A DNA stretch of 64,000 nucleotides from JALOAT01 sp041677345 (GTDB lineage Bacteria > Pseudomonadota > Gammaproteobacteria > Thiohalomonadales > Thiohalomonadaceae): NCBI GenBank assembly GCA_041677345.1, contig JBAYQE010000001.1, positions 1 through 64,000 of the forward strand, read 5' to 3'. Every line of letters starts with the position of its first letter. The stretch's first letter is position 1. The notes below the pieces were generated by a model. It was not told the DNA's origin, made no database searches, and worked only from the letters and a program-made list of their open reading frames with translations. Below, piece by piece: positions 9,090 to 17,996 of this stretch. Position numbers and translations under genes: made by a program.

Positions 9090-10255
9090 ACGCGGTATTC
9101 GCCAGCCACGCGGCCAACACCCGCCAACCGCCCATGGCGTGGGACGGCGTGCTGTTACTCGTGGTGTTCACGCTGGCCGGGCTCGGGCTGGTGATGGTGG
9201 GGTCGGCTTCGGTCTCCCTCGCCGATCGCCAGACCGACGAGCCGTTCTATTACCTGGCACGTCAACTCATGAGCCTCGGCGCGGGTCTTGCGCTGGCCCT
9301 CGTCGTCGCGCGCATGCCGCTGGCGCTGTGGCAACACCTGGGCGTGCCCATGCTCATTGTTGCCACCGCGCTGCTGGTGCTGGTCCTGGTACCCGGCCTC
9401 GGTCGCAGCGTGAACGGCAGCACCCGCTGGCTGGCACTGGGGCCGCTGGGCTTTCAGGTATCCGAGTTCGCGAAGCTGGCGGCGGTGGTGTATGTCGCCG
9501 GCTACCTGGTGCGGCACGACGAAGCGGTGCGTACCACGTTGGGCGGTTTCCTCAAACCATTGGCACTGCTTGGCGTGATGGCGCTGCTGCTGCTGCTGGA
9601 GCCCGATTTCGGCGCCACCGTGGTGATCCTCGCCACCGTCATGGGCATGCTGTTCCTGGGCGGTGTGCGTCTGTCGCTGTTCGGGCTGCTGGTGACACTC
9701 GCCGCAAGCGGCCTGGCGGTGTTGGCGATCACCTCGCCCTATCGCATGGAGCGCCTCACGGCGTTCACCAACCCCTGGGCCGATCCCTTCAACAGCGGCT
9801 ATCAGCTCACCCAGGCGCTCATCGCCTTCGGGCGCGGCGAATGGTTCGGCGTGGGCCTGGGCGGCAGCATCCAGAAGCTGTTCTACATGCCCGAGGCGCA
9901 CACCGATTTCCTGTTCGCCGTCATGGCCGAGGAACTGGGGCTCGCGGGCGTGGCAGCGGTGATCCTGCTGTTCGGTTTTCTCACCTGGCGCGGCTTCGCC
10001 ATCGGCCGACGCGCATCGCGCGCGGGCCTCGCCTTCGGCGGTCACCTGGCCTTCGGCATCACCTTGTGGCTGGCCATCCAGGCCTTCGTGAACATGGGTG
10101 TGAACATGGGCGCGCTACCCACCAAGGGATTGACCCTGCCACTCATGAGCTACGGGCGCTCCAGCCTGCTGGTGGTGTGCATCGCGCTCGCCATGCTGCT
10201 GCGGGTGGATCACGAGGTGCGGCGTCACGAACTGGGTCGCGGGGTGGTGCGATGA
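9086..10255 (+). CDS. ftsW: Septal peptidoglycan glycosyltransferase FtsW
   Basis: FtsW is the SEDS-family polymerase that makes septal glycan strands with FtsI. The product is about 389 residues with roughly ten hydrophobic segments and the SEDS motifs NGSTRWL, the FTNPWADPFNSGYQ loop, MPEAHTDFLFAV and MSYGRSS near the C-terminus. The likely start is a TTG at 9086 overlapping murD (TTGA). An ATG at 9134 would be a shorter alternative beginning just before the first membrane segment. Confidence 0.96.
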   Translation: MNAVFASHAANTRQPPMAWDGVLLLVVFTLAGLGLVMVGSASVSLADRQTDEPFYYLARQLMSLGAGLALALVVARMPLALWQHLGVPMLIVATALLVLVLVPGLGRSVNGSTRWLALGPLGFQVSEFAKLAAVVYVAGYLVRHDEAVRTTLGGFLKPLALLGVMALLLLLEPDFGATVVILATVMGMLFLGGVRLSLFGLLVTLAASGLAVLAITSPYRMERLTAFTNPWADPFNSGYQLTQALIAFGRGEWFGVGLGGSIQKLFYMPEAHTDFLFAVMAEELGLAGVAAVILLFGFLTWRGFAIGRRASRAGLAFGGHLAFGITLWLAIQAFVNMGVNMGALPTKGLTLPLMSYGRSSLLVVCIALAMLLRVDHEVRRHELGRGVVR

Positions 10256-11340
10256 CTACGCGCATTCTGATCATGGCGGGCGGCACCGGCGGGCACGTGT
10301 TTCCGGCGCTGGCGGTGGCCCAGGACCTGGTGGTGCGCGGGGTGGAGGTGCACTGGCTCGGCACCCGCGCCGGCATGGAGGCGGCGCTGGTAGCCAAGGC
10401 CGGTTTGCCCCTGGAATTCGTGGACGTGGCGGGGCTGCGCGGCAACGGCCTGCTGGGCTGGCTGGCGGCGCCGGTGCGCCTCAGCCGGGCCCTGTGGCAA
10501 GCGCTGCGCATCCTGCGGCGTGTACGCCCCGCTGCCGTGCTCGGTATGGGCGGTTTCGTCACCGGCCCCGGTGGCGTGGCCGCGCGCCTGCTCGGCATCC
10601 CCTTGCTGGTGCACGAGCAGAACGCCATCGCCGGACTCACCAACCGCCTGTTGGCACGCATCGCCGGCACGGTGATGGAGGCGTTCCCGGGCACTTTCGC
10701 GCAGGCGGTACACACGGGCAACCCCGTGCGCCGCGAGATCGCCGCGCTGCCTGAGCCTGCCGCACGTTATCAGGAGCGCACGGATCGGCTGCGGCTGCTG
10801 ATCATCGGCGGCAGCCTGGGTGCCATGGCCCTCAACCAGACGTTACCGAAGGCGCTGGCCTTGCTCGATCCCGCCATGCGTCCGCAGGTGAAGCACCAGA
10901 CCGGGCAGCGTAACTTCGAGACGACACAGCGCGGTTACGCCAGCGCACGGGTTGAAGCCGAACTGCTGCCCTTCGTGGATGACATGGCCGCAGCCTACGC
11001 CTGGGCCGATTTGGTGGTCTGCCGTGCGGGTGCGCTCACCGTGAGTGAACTGGCCGCCGCGGGTGTGCCGGCCCTACTTGTTCCGTTTCCCTATGCGGTG
11101 GACGACCACCAGACCCATAACGCGCAATTCCTGGTGCAGGCACGCGCCGGCGTGTTGTTGCCCCAGGAATCCCTCACCCCGGAGAATCTGGCCGAGGCCC
11201 TGCGTGACTTCTGCGCCGAACCCGCAGACGGCCGTGCCCGGCTGCGTGCCATGGCACAAGCCGCGCGCGGCCTCGCCCGTCCGGACGCCACACGAAAGGT
11301 GGCCGATCTCTGCCTGCTACGAGCGACGGAGGCTCACTGA
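10252..11340 (+). CDS. murG: Lipid II synthase MurG (GlcNAc transferase)
   Basis: MurG adds GlcNAc to lipid I on the cytoplasmic face of the membrane, giving lipid II. The 362-residue product has the glycine-rich GGTGGHVFP loop (10-18), VLGMGGFVTGP, HEQNAIAGLTNR, and the UDP-GlcNAc-binding CRAGALTVSELAAAG and DDHQTHNA motifs. Start is the ATG at 10252, overlapping ftsW by 4 nt. The stop directly abuts murC. Confidence 0.97.
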   Translation: MTTRILIMAGGTGGHVFPALAVAQDLVVRGVEVHWLGTRAGMEAALVAKAGLPLEFVDVAGLRGNGLLGWLAAPVRLSRALWQALRILRRVRPAAVLGMGGFVTGPGGVAARLLGIPLLVHEQNAIAGLTNRLLARIAGTVMEAFPGTFAQAVHTGNPVRREIAALPEPAARYQERTDRLRLLIIGGSLGAMALNQTLPKALALLDPAMRPQVKHQTGQRNFETTQRGYASARVEAELLPFVDDMAAAYAWADLVVCRAGALTVSELAAAGVPALLVPFPYAVDDHQTHNAQFLVQARAGVLLPQESLTPENLAEALRDFCAEPADGRARLRAMAQAARGLARPDATRKVADLCLLRATEAH

Positions 11341-12774
11341 ATGAACAGCAAGCGTTCGTCAGACAAGAATCCCATGCGCCGCATCCGGTGCATCCACATG
11401 GTCGGCGTCGGCGGCGCGGGCATGGGCGGTATCGCCGAGGTGCTCATCAATCTCGGTTATAACCTCACGGGCTCCGACCTGCGCGAGAACGTGGTGACGC
11501 GCAGGTTGCGCGACATGGGTGCGCGTATCGCCATCGGCCATGCGGCGGAGAATATCGCGGGCTGTGACGTGGTGGTGATCTCCTCGGCGGTGAACGATGA
11601 GAACCCTGAGGTGCGGGCTGCGCACGCGCAGCACATTCCGGTGGTGCCGCGCGCCGAAATGCTGGCCGAGCTGATGCGCTTCCGCTACGGCATCGCCGTG
11701 GCGGGTACCCACGGCAAGACCACCACCACCAGTCTGGTCGCCAGTCTCATGGCCGAAGGCGGTCTGGATCCTACCTTCGTCATCGGCGGCAAGCTCAACA
11801 GTGCCGGCACCCACGCGCGCCTGGGTGAAAGCCGCTATCTGGTGGCCGAGGCCGATGAAAGCGACGCCTCGTTCCTGTATCTGCTGCCCATGATTGCCAT
11901 CGTCACCAACATCGATGCCGATCACATGGCCACCTACGAAGGCGATTTCACGCGCCTGCGCCACACCTTCGTCGAGTTCCTGCACCACCTGCCGTTCTAT
12001 GGGCTCGCGGTGCTGTGCCACGAAGACCCGGTGATCCGCGCCATGGTGCCCGAGGTGGCGCGGCCCGTGCTCACCTACGGCTTCGACGAAGAGGCGGACG
12101 TGCGGGCGGTGGACATCCACCAGGAAGGTTTGCGCAATCACTTCACCGTGCTGCGCCCCGAGCAAGCGCCGCTGTCCGTCACCCTCAACCTGCCCGGCCG
12201 CCACAACGTGCTCAACGCCCTCGCGGCGATCACGGTGGCGACCGAGGTGGGCGTGGATGACGTCGCCATCCAGCATGGGCTGGAGACCTTCCAGGGCATC
12301 GGCCGCCGCTTCCAGATCTACGGTGACATCACCACGCGCCAGGGCGTCATCACCCTGGTGGACGACTACGGCCATCATCCACGGGAGATTGCCGCCACGC
12401 TGCAGGCGGCACGCGCCGCCTGGCCCGAGCGTCGTCTGGTGCTGGCGTTCCAGCCGCACCGCTACACACGTACACGCGACCTGTTCGAGGATTTCTCGGA
12501 AGTGTTGTCCTCGGTGGATGCACTGCTGCTGCTCGAGGTCTACCCCGCTGGCGAGAAGGCCATCACGGGTGCCGACAGCCGCACCTTGTGCCGTGCCATC
12601 CGCGCGCGCGGTCAGGTGGACCCGGTGTTCGTGGCCACCGCCGCGGATCTCGACAGTACCCTGCTGGGCGTCATCCGCGCCGGCGACGTGGTAGTGACCA
12701 TGGGCGCCGGTGACATCGGCCATGCCGCGCCGCGTCTGGTGGAGACACTCGCGCTTCCGGAGGGTGCGGCATGA
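11341..12774 (+). CDS. murC: UDP-N-acetylmuramate:L-alanine ligase MurC
   Basis: MurC adds L-alanine to UDP-MurNAc, the first amino-acid step of the precursor pathway. The 477-residue protein has an N-terminal dinucleotide-like site (MVGVGGAGMGG, 20-30), the P-loop GTHGKTTTT (122-130) and the C-terminal DDYGHHP motif. The start codon directly follows the murG stop with no spacer, and the end overlaps murB by 4 nt. Confidence 0.98.
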   Translation: MNSKRSSDKNPMRRIRCIHMVGVGGAGMGGIAEVLINLGYNLTGSDLRENVVTRRLRDMGARIAIGHAAENIAGCDVVVISSAVNDENPEVRAAHAQHIPVVPRAEMLAELMRFRYGIAVAGTHGKTTTTSLVASLMAEGGLDPTFVIGGKLNSAGTHARLGESRYLVAEADESDASFLYLLPMIAIVTNIDADHMATYEGDFTRLRHTFVEFLHHLPFYGLAVLCHEDPVIRAMVPEVARPVLTYGFDEEADVRAVDIHQEGLRNHFTVLRPEQAPLSVTLNLPGRHNVLNALAAITVATEVGVDDVAIQHGLETFQGIGRRFQIYGDITTRQGVITLVDDYGHHPREIAATLQAARAAWPERRLVLAFQPHRYTRTRDLFEDFSEVLSSVDALLLLEVYPAGEKAITGADSRTLCRAIRARGQVDPVFVATAADLDSTLLGVIRAGDVVVTMGAGDIGHAAPRLVETLALPEGAA

Positions 12775-13676
12775 ATGCCGTGGCCACGGCCGGCACCCCG
12801 CTGCGCGGCACCCTGCTGCGCGACGAGCCCATGGCACGCCATACCACGTGGCGTGTCGGCGGGCCGGCCGACGCTGTTTACCTACCGGCGGATGCGGACG
12901 ACCTGGCCGCCTTCCTGCGCGGCCTGCCCACGGACGAGCCGCTGTTCTGGCTCGGGCTCGGCAGCAACCTGCTGGTGCGCGACGGTGGCATCCGCGGCAC
13001 GGTCATCGCCACCGCCAAGTCGCTGGGCGCGCTGGTGCGTGTGGATGCCACGCACGTGCGCGCGGAAGCAGGCGCGCCCTGCGCCATCCTGGCGCGCTTC
13101 TGCGCGCGCGAGGGGCTTGCCGGTGCCGAGTTCCTGGTGGGCATCCCCGGGACCTTCGGCGGTGCGCTCGCCATGAACGCAGGCTGCTTCGGCGGCGAGA
13201 CCTGGGCGCTGGTGGAAGAGGTCGAAACCATGGATCGCGCCGGGCGCAGACACGTGCGTCGGCGCGAGGAGTTCGCAGCGGGTTACCGCCACGTGCGCGG
13301 CCCGGCCGGTGAGTGGTTCATCGCAGCCACCCTGCGGCTTGCGCCCGGCGACGCCGATGAGCTGGCCGCACGCATGCGCGGCTGGCTCGACAGGCGCAGC
13401 GCCTCGCAGCCCACGCAGCAGGCCAATGCGGGATCGGTGTTTCGGAACCCACCCGGCGATTTTGCCGGCAGGCTGATCGAGGCGAGCGGATTGAAGGGCT
13501 TCTGCATCGGAGGCGCGTGCGTCTCGGAGAAGCACGCAAATTTCATCGTCAACACGGGTGCGGCGACCGCCGCGGACATCGAGGCGCTCATCCGTCACGT
13601 GGCTGAGCGCGTCGAGGCGCAGCACGGCATCCGGCTCGAGACCGAGGTGCGGGTGGTCGGTGAACCACTGCAATGA
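12771..13676 (+). CDS. murB: UDP-N-acetylenolpyruvoylglucosamine reductase MurB (short type)
   Basis: MurB is the FAD-dependent, NADPH-using enzyme that makes UDP-MurNAc. The 301-residue product shows the FAD-binding motifs RHTTWRVGGPAD, GSNLLVRDGG and IPGTFGGALAMNAGCFGGE, and the active-site NAGSVFRNP. The length is that of type II MurB, which lacks the extra loop of the longer E. coli protein. Overlaps of 4 nt with murC and ddl suggest coupling. Confidence 0.96.
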   Translation: MNAVATAGTPLRGTLLRDEPMARHTTWRVGGPADAVYLPADADDLAAFLRGLPTDEPLFWLGLGSNLLVRDGGIRGTVIATAKSLGALVRVDATHVRAEAGAPCAILARFCAREGLAGAEFLVGIPGTFGGALAMNAGCFGGETWALVEEVETMDRAGRRHVRRREEFAAGYRHVRGPAGEWFIAATLRLAPGDADELAARMRGWLDRRSASQPTQQANAGSVFRNPPGDFAGRLIEASGLKGFCIGGACVSEKHANFIVNTGAATAADIEALIRHVAERVEAQHGIRLETEVRVVGEPLQ

Positions 13677-14617
13677 GAGACATGACCCAGGCAATCACGG
13701 CAGCAGATTTCGGAAAGGTGGCGGTGCTCATGGGCGGCACCTCGGCCGAGCGCGACGTTTCGCTCAAGAGCGGCAATGCCGTGCTGGCAGCCCTCAAGCG
13801 TCGTGGCGTGGATGCACACGGCATCGATGCCGTTGCCGGCGTGCTCGGCAAGCTCGAACGCGGCGGTTTCCAGCGCGTGTTCATCGCCCTGCATGGCCGC
13901 GGCGGCGAGGATGGCGTCATGCAGGGTGCGCTGGAAGCGCTCGGCCTGCCCTACACGGGCAGCGGCGTGCTCGCATCCTCGCTCGGCATGGACAAGTGGC
14001 GCACCAAGCTGGTGTGGCAGGCCGCAGGTCTGCCGGTGCCCGACTATGTGCTGCTCGACGGCGCCAGTGATTTCGATGCGGTGGAGCATCGGCTGGGTCT
14101 GCCGCTGTTCGTGAAACCCGTGCACGAGGGCTCCAGTGTTGGCGTCATCAAGGTGAAGGGCGTCGGTGAACTGCACGCCGCCTGGCGCGAATCGGCGCAG
14201 TTCGACCGCCTGGTGCTCGCTGAACGTTGCGTGAGCGGCGGCGAGTACACCGTGGCGATACTGGACGGCCAGGCGCTGCCCGTGATCAAGATCGAACCGG
14301 CCAACGAGTTCTACGACTACGACGCCAAGTACTTCCGTGACGATACGCGTTACCTGTGTCCTTGCGGTCTGACACCGGAGCAAGAGCGTGCGATGCAGCA
14401 GCTGGCGCTGCGCGGCTTCGATGTGCTCGGTTGCAGCGGTTGGGCGCGTATCGACTTCCTGGTGGATGCCGACGGCACCCAATACCTGCTCGAAGCCAAC
14501 ACCGTGCCGGGCATGACCGATCACAGCCTGGTGCCCATGGCTGCGCGCGCGGCCGGCATCGACTTCGACGAACTGGCGTGGCGCATCCTTGCGGCCACGC
14601 TGGAGGTCAGGACATGA
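13673..14617 (+). CDS. ddl: D-alanine:D-alanine ligase
   Basis: Ddl makes the D-Ala-D-Ala dipeptide used by MurF. It is an ATP-grasp enzyme of 314 residues with an N-terminal VLMGGTSAERDVSLKSG motif, HGRGGEDG, the ATP-binding PVHEGSSVGVIKV and the metal/product motif EANTVPGMTDHSLVP. Its place between murB and ftsQ matches the ddlB copy of E. coli. A second start (ATG at 13682) is possible. The first overlaps murB by 4 nt. Confidence 0.96.
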   Translation: MRDMTQAITAADFGKVAVLMGGTSAERDVSLKSGNAVLAALKRRGVDAHGIDAVAGVLGKLERGGFQRVFIALHGRGGEDGVMQGALEALGLPYTGSGVLASSLGMDKWRTKLVWQAAGLPVPDYVLLDGASDFDAVEHRLGLPLFVKPVHEGSSVGVIKVKGVGELHAAWRESAQFDRLVLAERCVSGGEYTVAILDGQALPVIKIEPANEFYDYDAKYFRDDTRYLCPCGLTPEQERAMQQLALRGFDVLGCSGWARIDFLVDADGTQYLLEANTVPGMTDHSLVPMAARAAGIDFDELAWRILAATLEVRT

Positions 14618-15366
14618 AACGCCAGGCACGCTCACGCCAGGCGCGTCAGGCCGTGCGGATGGCACGGCGACGGGCCGCGGGCATGGCGGTGGCGGTGCTG
14701 GTCCTGCTCGGCACGGGTGCCATGGCACTGGAGCGCCTGCTGGACCCGGCGAGCTTCCCGGTTCGCACGCTGCGCCTTGGCGGCGAACTGGCGCACATCG
14801 ACCGGGCTCAGGTGCGCGACCTCGCGCTTGCCCATGCTGCAGGTGGTTTCCTGCGCGTGGATGTGGATGGCATGCGCGCTGCGGTCGGCGCGTTGCCCTG
14901 GGTGCGTGAGGCGGCGGTGCGGCGCGTGTGGCCCGACATCATCGAGGTGGAGGTGCGTGAGCACCGTGCCCTGGCGCAATGGCGTGGAAGCGCGCTGCTG
15001 AGCGAACAGGGGGTGCTGTTTTCACCGCCGCGTGCGCAATGGCCCGAGGGCCTTCCGGCGTTTACGGGGCCGGATGGCAGCGCAGCCGGAGTGGTGCAGC
15101 GCTACCGCGAATTGCACGGAATCCTCGGTCCTGTCGGCTTGACGGTGGTGAGCCTGGAGATGAGCGAGCGGCGTGCACTGCGTCTCGGCCTGGACAACGG
15201 CCTCATGGTGTTGCTGGGCCGCGATGATCCGCAGGCGCGCCTGGAACGTTTCGTGCGCGTGTATCCCAAGGCGCTGGAGCAGCAGGCTGCCGGGATCATG
15301 CAGGTGGATCTGCGCTACACCAACGGCTTCGCCGTGGCGTGGAAGAAGGCGGCTCCCGCAGTCTGA
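14614..15366 (+). CDS. ftsQ: Cell division protein FtsQ
   Basis: FtsQ is a bitopic divisome protein that recruits FtsB/FtsL through its periplasmic domains. The 250-residue product has an Arg-rich cytoplasmic tail (1-28), a membrane segment at about 29-45, a POTRA region (FPVRTLRLGGELAHIDRAQV onward) and the FtsQ domain ending in DLRYTNGFAVAWK. Start is the ATG at 14614, overlapping ddl by 4 nt. Confidence 0.95.
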   Translation: MKRQARSRQARQAVRMARRRAAGMAVAVLVLLGTGAMALERLLDPASFPVRTLRLGGELAHIDRAQVRDLALAHAAGGFLRVDVDGMRAAVGALPWVREAAVRRVWPDIIEVEVREHRALAQWRGSALLSEQGVLFSPPRAQWPEGLPAFTGPDGSAAGVVQRYRELHGILGPVGLTVVSLEMSERRALRLGLDNGLMVLLGRDDPQARLERFVRVYPKALEQQAAGIMQVDLRYTNGFAVAWKKAAPAV

Positions 15367-15380
15367 CGGGGAAGGAACGC

Positions 15381-16613
15381 ATGTCGAAGAAAACAGAAAA
15401 GAACCTCATCGTCGCCCTCGATATCGGCACCTCCAAGGTGGTGAGTATCGTCGGCGAAATCACGCCGGAGAACGAAGTCGAGATCGTCGGTCTCGGCTCC
15501 CATCCGTCACGCGGCTTGAAAAAAGGCGTGGTGGTGAACATCGAATCAACGGTGCAGTCCATCCAGCGCGCGGTGGAGGAGGCCGAGCTCATGGCCGGCT
15601 GCCAAATCCACTCCGTGTACGCGGGCATCGCCGGTAGCCACATCCGCAGCCTCAACTCCCATGGCATCGTCGCCATTCGCGACAAGGAGGTTTCCATGGG
15701 CGATGTGGAGCGCGTGATCGATGCGGCGCGCGCGGTGGCGATTCCCGCGGATCAGCAGATCCTCCACACCCTGGCCCAGGAGTTCATCATCGACAGCCAG
15801 GAGGGCATCAAGGAACCGGTGGGCATGTCGGGCGTACGCCTGGAGGCCAAGGTACACCTGGTGACGGGGGCGGTGAGCGCGGTGCAGAACATCGTCAAGT
15901 GTGTGCGGCGCTGCGGGCTCGAGGTGGACGACATCGTGCTGGAGCAGTTGGCCTCCAGCTATGCCGCGTTGTCGGAGGATGAGAAGGAACTGGGCGTGTG
16001 CCTGGTGGATATCGGCGGTGGTACTACCGATATTGCCGTGTTCAGCGAAGGCGCCATCCGCCATTCGGCAGTGATCCCTATCGCCGGCGATCAGGTGACC
16101 AACGACATCGCCGTGGCCTTGCGCACGCCGACCCAGTTCGCTGAAGAGATCAAGATCAAGTACGCCTGTGCGCTCACCCAGCTCGCCAGCGTGGACGAGA
16201 CCATCGAAGTGCCAAGTGTCGGCGATCGCCCGGCCCGGCGCCTGGCGCGTCAGACCCTCGCCGAAGTGGTGGAGCCACGCTACGAGGAATTGTTCACCCT
16301 GGTGCAGGCCGAGCTGCGGCGCAGCGGCTACGAGGACCTGTGTGCCGCCGGCGTGGTCATCACGGGCGGCACCGCCAAGATGGAAGGCGTGGTCGAGCTG
16401 GCCGAGGAGATCTTCCACATGCCTGTGCGCCTCGGTGTGCCCCAGGGCGTCGCCGGTCTGGTCGATGTGGTGCGTAACCCGATCTACTCCACGGGCGTGG
16501 GGTTGTTGCTTTATGGCAAGTACAACCGCGGGGGGGGGCGCGAATTGCAGCAGGGCGCCGGCATCAGCGGCGTTTGGAAACGCATGAAGCACTGGTTCCA
16601 AGGCAATTTCTGA
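15381..16613 (+). CDS. ftsA: Cell division protein FtsA
   Basis: FtsA is the actin-like ATPase that tethers FtsZ to the membrane and activates division. The 410-residue product has the phosphate-1 loop LDIGTSK (13-19), VDIGGGTTDIAVF (phosphate-2), GVVITGGTAKMEGV, and a C-terminal amphipathic segment (WKRMKHWFQGNF) that would act as the membrane-targeting helix. Start is the ATG at 15381, preceded by a GGGGAAGGAA ribosome site. Confidence 0.97.
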   Translation: MSKKTEKNLIVALDIGTSKVVSIVGEITPENEVEIVGLGSHPSRGLKKGVVVNIESTVQSIQRAVEEAELMAGCQIHSVYAGIAGSHIRSLNSHGIVAIRDKEVSMGDVERVIDAARAVAIPADQQILHTLAQEFIIDSQEGIKEPVGMSGVRLEAKVHLVTGAVSAVQNIVKCVRRCGLEVDDIVLEQLASSYAALSEDEKELGVCLVDIGGGTTDIAVFSEGAIRHSAVIPIAGDQVTNDIAVALRTPTQFAEEIKIKYACALTQLASVDETIEVPSVGDRPARRLARQTLAEVVEPRYEELFTLVQAELRRSGYEDLCAAGVVITGGTAKMEGVVELAEEIFHMPVRLGVPQGVAGLVDVVRNPIYSTGVGLLLYGKYNRGGGRELQQGAGISGVWKRMKHWFQGNF

Positions 16614-16714
16614 CAAACGGGTGCGGCGCGGCGCCTGGGGCAGGGGCGCGCGCCGGGTTGAACGGCAGGTAACGTCCGGCGTGCCGGGCGGGCAGAAAAC
16701 AAGAGGAGATAACA

Positions 16715-17851
16715 ATGTTTGAACTAATGGACGCGCAGGCGCAGAGCGCCATCATCAAGGTCATCGGTGTGGGCGGCGGTGGCGGCAATGCCCTCGAACA
16801 CATGGTGGCTTCCAGCATCGAAGGCGTGGACTTCATCTGTGCCAACACCGATGCGCAGGCATTGAAAAAATCCTCGGCACGTACCGTGCTGCAGCTGGGT
16901 GGCAACATCACCAAGGGCCTGGGTGCAGGTGCCAATCCCGATATCGGCCGTCAGGCAGCCATCGAAGACCGTGAGCGCATTCAGGAGGTGCTCGAAGGCG
17001 CCGACATGGTGTTCATCACCGCCGGCATGGGTGGCGGGACGGGCACCGGCGGTGCACCCGTCGTGGCCCAGGTGGCCAAGGAACTTGGTATTCTCACCGT
17101 GGCGGTGGTCACCAAGCCGTTTCCGTTCGAGGGCAAGAAGCGCATGGAGATCGCCCAAAAGGGCATGGAAGAGCTCAAGCAGTATGTGGACTCACTGATC
17201 ACCATCCCCAACGAGAAGCTGCTTTCCGTGCTCGGCAAGCAGATGACGCTGCTCGATGCCTTCAAGGCGGCCAACGACGTGTTGCTCGGTGCGGTACAGG
17301 GCATCGCCGAACTGATCACGCGCCCCGGCCTCATCAACGTGGACTTCGCCGATGTGCGCACCGTCATGTCGGAGATGGGCATGGCCATGATGGGCTCGGG
17401 GGTCGCCCGGGGCGAGGGGCGCGCGCGTGCTGCCGCCGAAATGGCGATTTCGAGCCCGCTGCTGGAGGACGTGGACCTGTCGGGTGCCCGCGGCATTCTG
17501 GTGAACGTGACGGCCGGTCTGGACATGTCCATCGGCGAGTTCGAGGAGGTGGGCAACGCGGTGAAGGAATTTGCAGCCGAAAACGCCACGGTGGTGGTCG
17601 GCACGGTGATCGATTCCGAAATGAGTGACGAGCTGCGCGTGACGGTGGTCGCTACGGGTCTGGGACGCAAGCCCCAGGAGCAGGCCGAGCAGAACCTGCG
17701 TGTGGTGTCCACGGCGCGTAACGCCACCACGGGTGAAATCGACTATACGCACCTGGAGCGCCCGACCATCCAGCGCCTGCGTGAACGTGAGAAGGACCCC
17801 AACCTCGACCTGCTGGACATCCCTGCGTTCCTCAGGCGACAGGCCGACTGA
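16715..17851 (+). CDS. ftsZ: Cell division GTPase FtsZ
   Basis: FtsZ is the tubulin-like GTPase that forms the Z ring. The 378-residue product has the nucleotide-binding loop GVGGGGGNA (18-26), the tubulin signature GGGTGTG (106-112) and the T7-loop region. The conserved C-terminal peptide LLDIPAFLRRQ recruits FtsA and ZapD-type partners. The ATG follows a strong AGGAG at 16704. The 101-nt gap after ftsA is the longest within the cluster, but I see no clear promoter in it. Confidence 0.99.
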   Translation: MFELMDAQAQSAIIKVIGVGGGGGNALEHMVASSIEGVDFICANTDAQALKKSSARTVLQLGGNITKGLGAGANPDIGRQAAIEDRERIQEVLEGADMVFITAGMGGGTGTGGAPVVAQVAKELGILTVAVVTKPFPFEGKKRMEIAQKGMEELKQYVDSLITIPNEKLLSVLGKQMTLLDAFKAANDVLLGAVQGIAELITRPGLINVDFADVRTVMSEMGMAMMGSGVARGEGRARAAAEMAISSPLLEDVDLSGARGILVNVTAGLDMSIGEFEEVGNAVKEFAAENATVVVGTVIDSEMSDELRVTVVATGLGRKPQEQAEQNLRVVSTARNATTGEIDYTHLERPTIQRLREREKDPNLDLLDIPAFLRRQAD

Positions 17852-17944
17852 CGGGTCAAGAGCAGGTCAGACAGTGCCGATCCGGCGCCTGGGGAACGAC
17901 TGTGAACCCGTTCACTAGGCAGGGTTATGGCGCTGTGTTACCAT

Positions 17945-17974
17945 TTGTCACGAATTTATTCAGATTGATATAAA
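17945..17974 (+). promoter_or_regulatory. Sigma70 promoter of lpxC
   Basis: TTGTCA at 17945-17950 and TATAAA at 17969-17974 are separated by 18 nt. Transcription would start about 15 nt before the lpxC ATG. This stands out as an AT-rich patch in a GC-rich region and supports lpxC being expressed separately from ftsZ. Confidence 0.7.
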
Positions 17975-17978
17975 TCAA
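17965..17978. promoter_or_regulatory. Exact FNR/Anr-type palindrome over the lpxC -10
   Basis: The 14-mer TTGATATAAATCAA matches the FNR-family consensus TTGATNNNNATCAA in all ten fixed positions. It covers the -10 of the promoter above, a position that would normally mean repression. The match is direct sequence evidence. Occupation by an FNR-type regulator is inference. Confidence 0.5.
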
Positions 17979-17996
17979 AGGCTTACAGGCCTATCC

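Noticed and set aside
15560..16600. Alternative start codons inside ftsA and a possible ftsZ promoter in it
   Set aside because: E. coli has ftsZ promoters within ftsA, but I could not find a -35/-10 pair here good enough to report.
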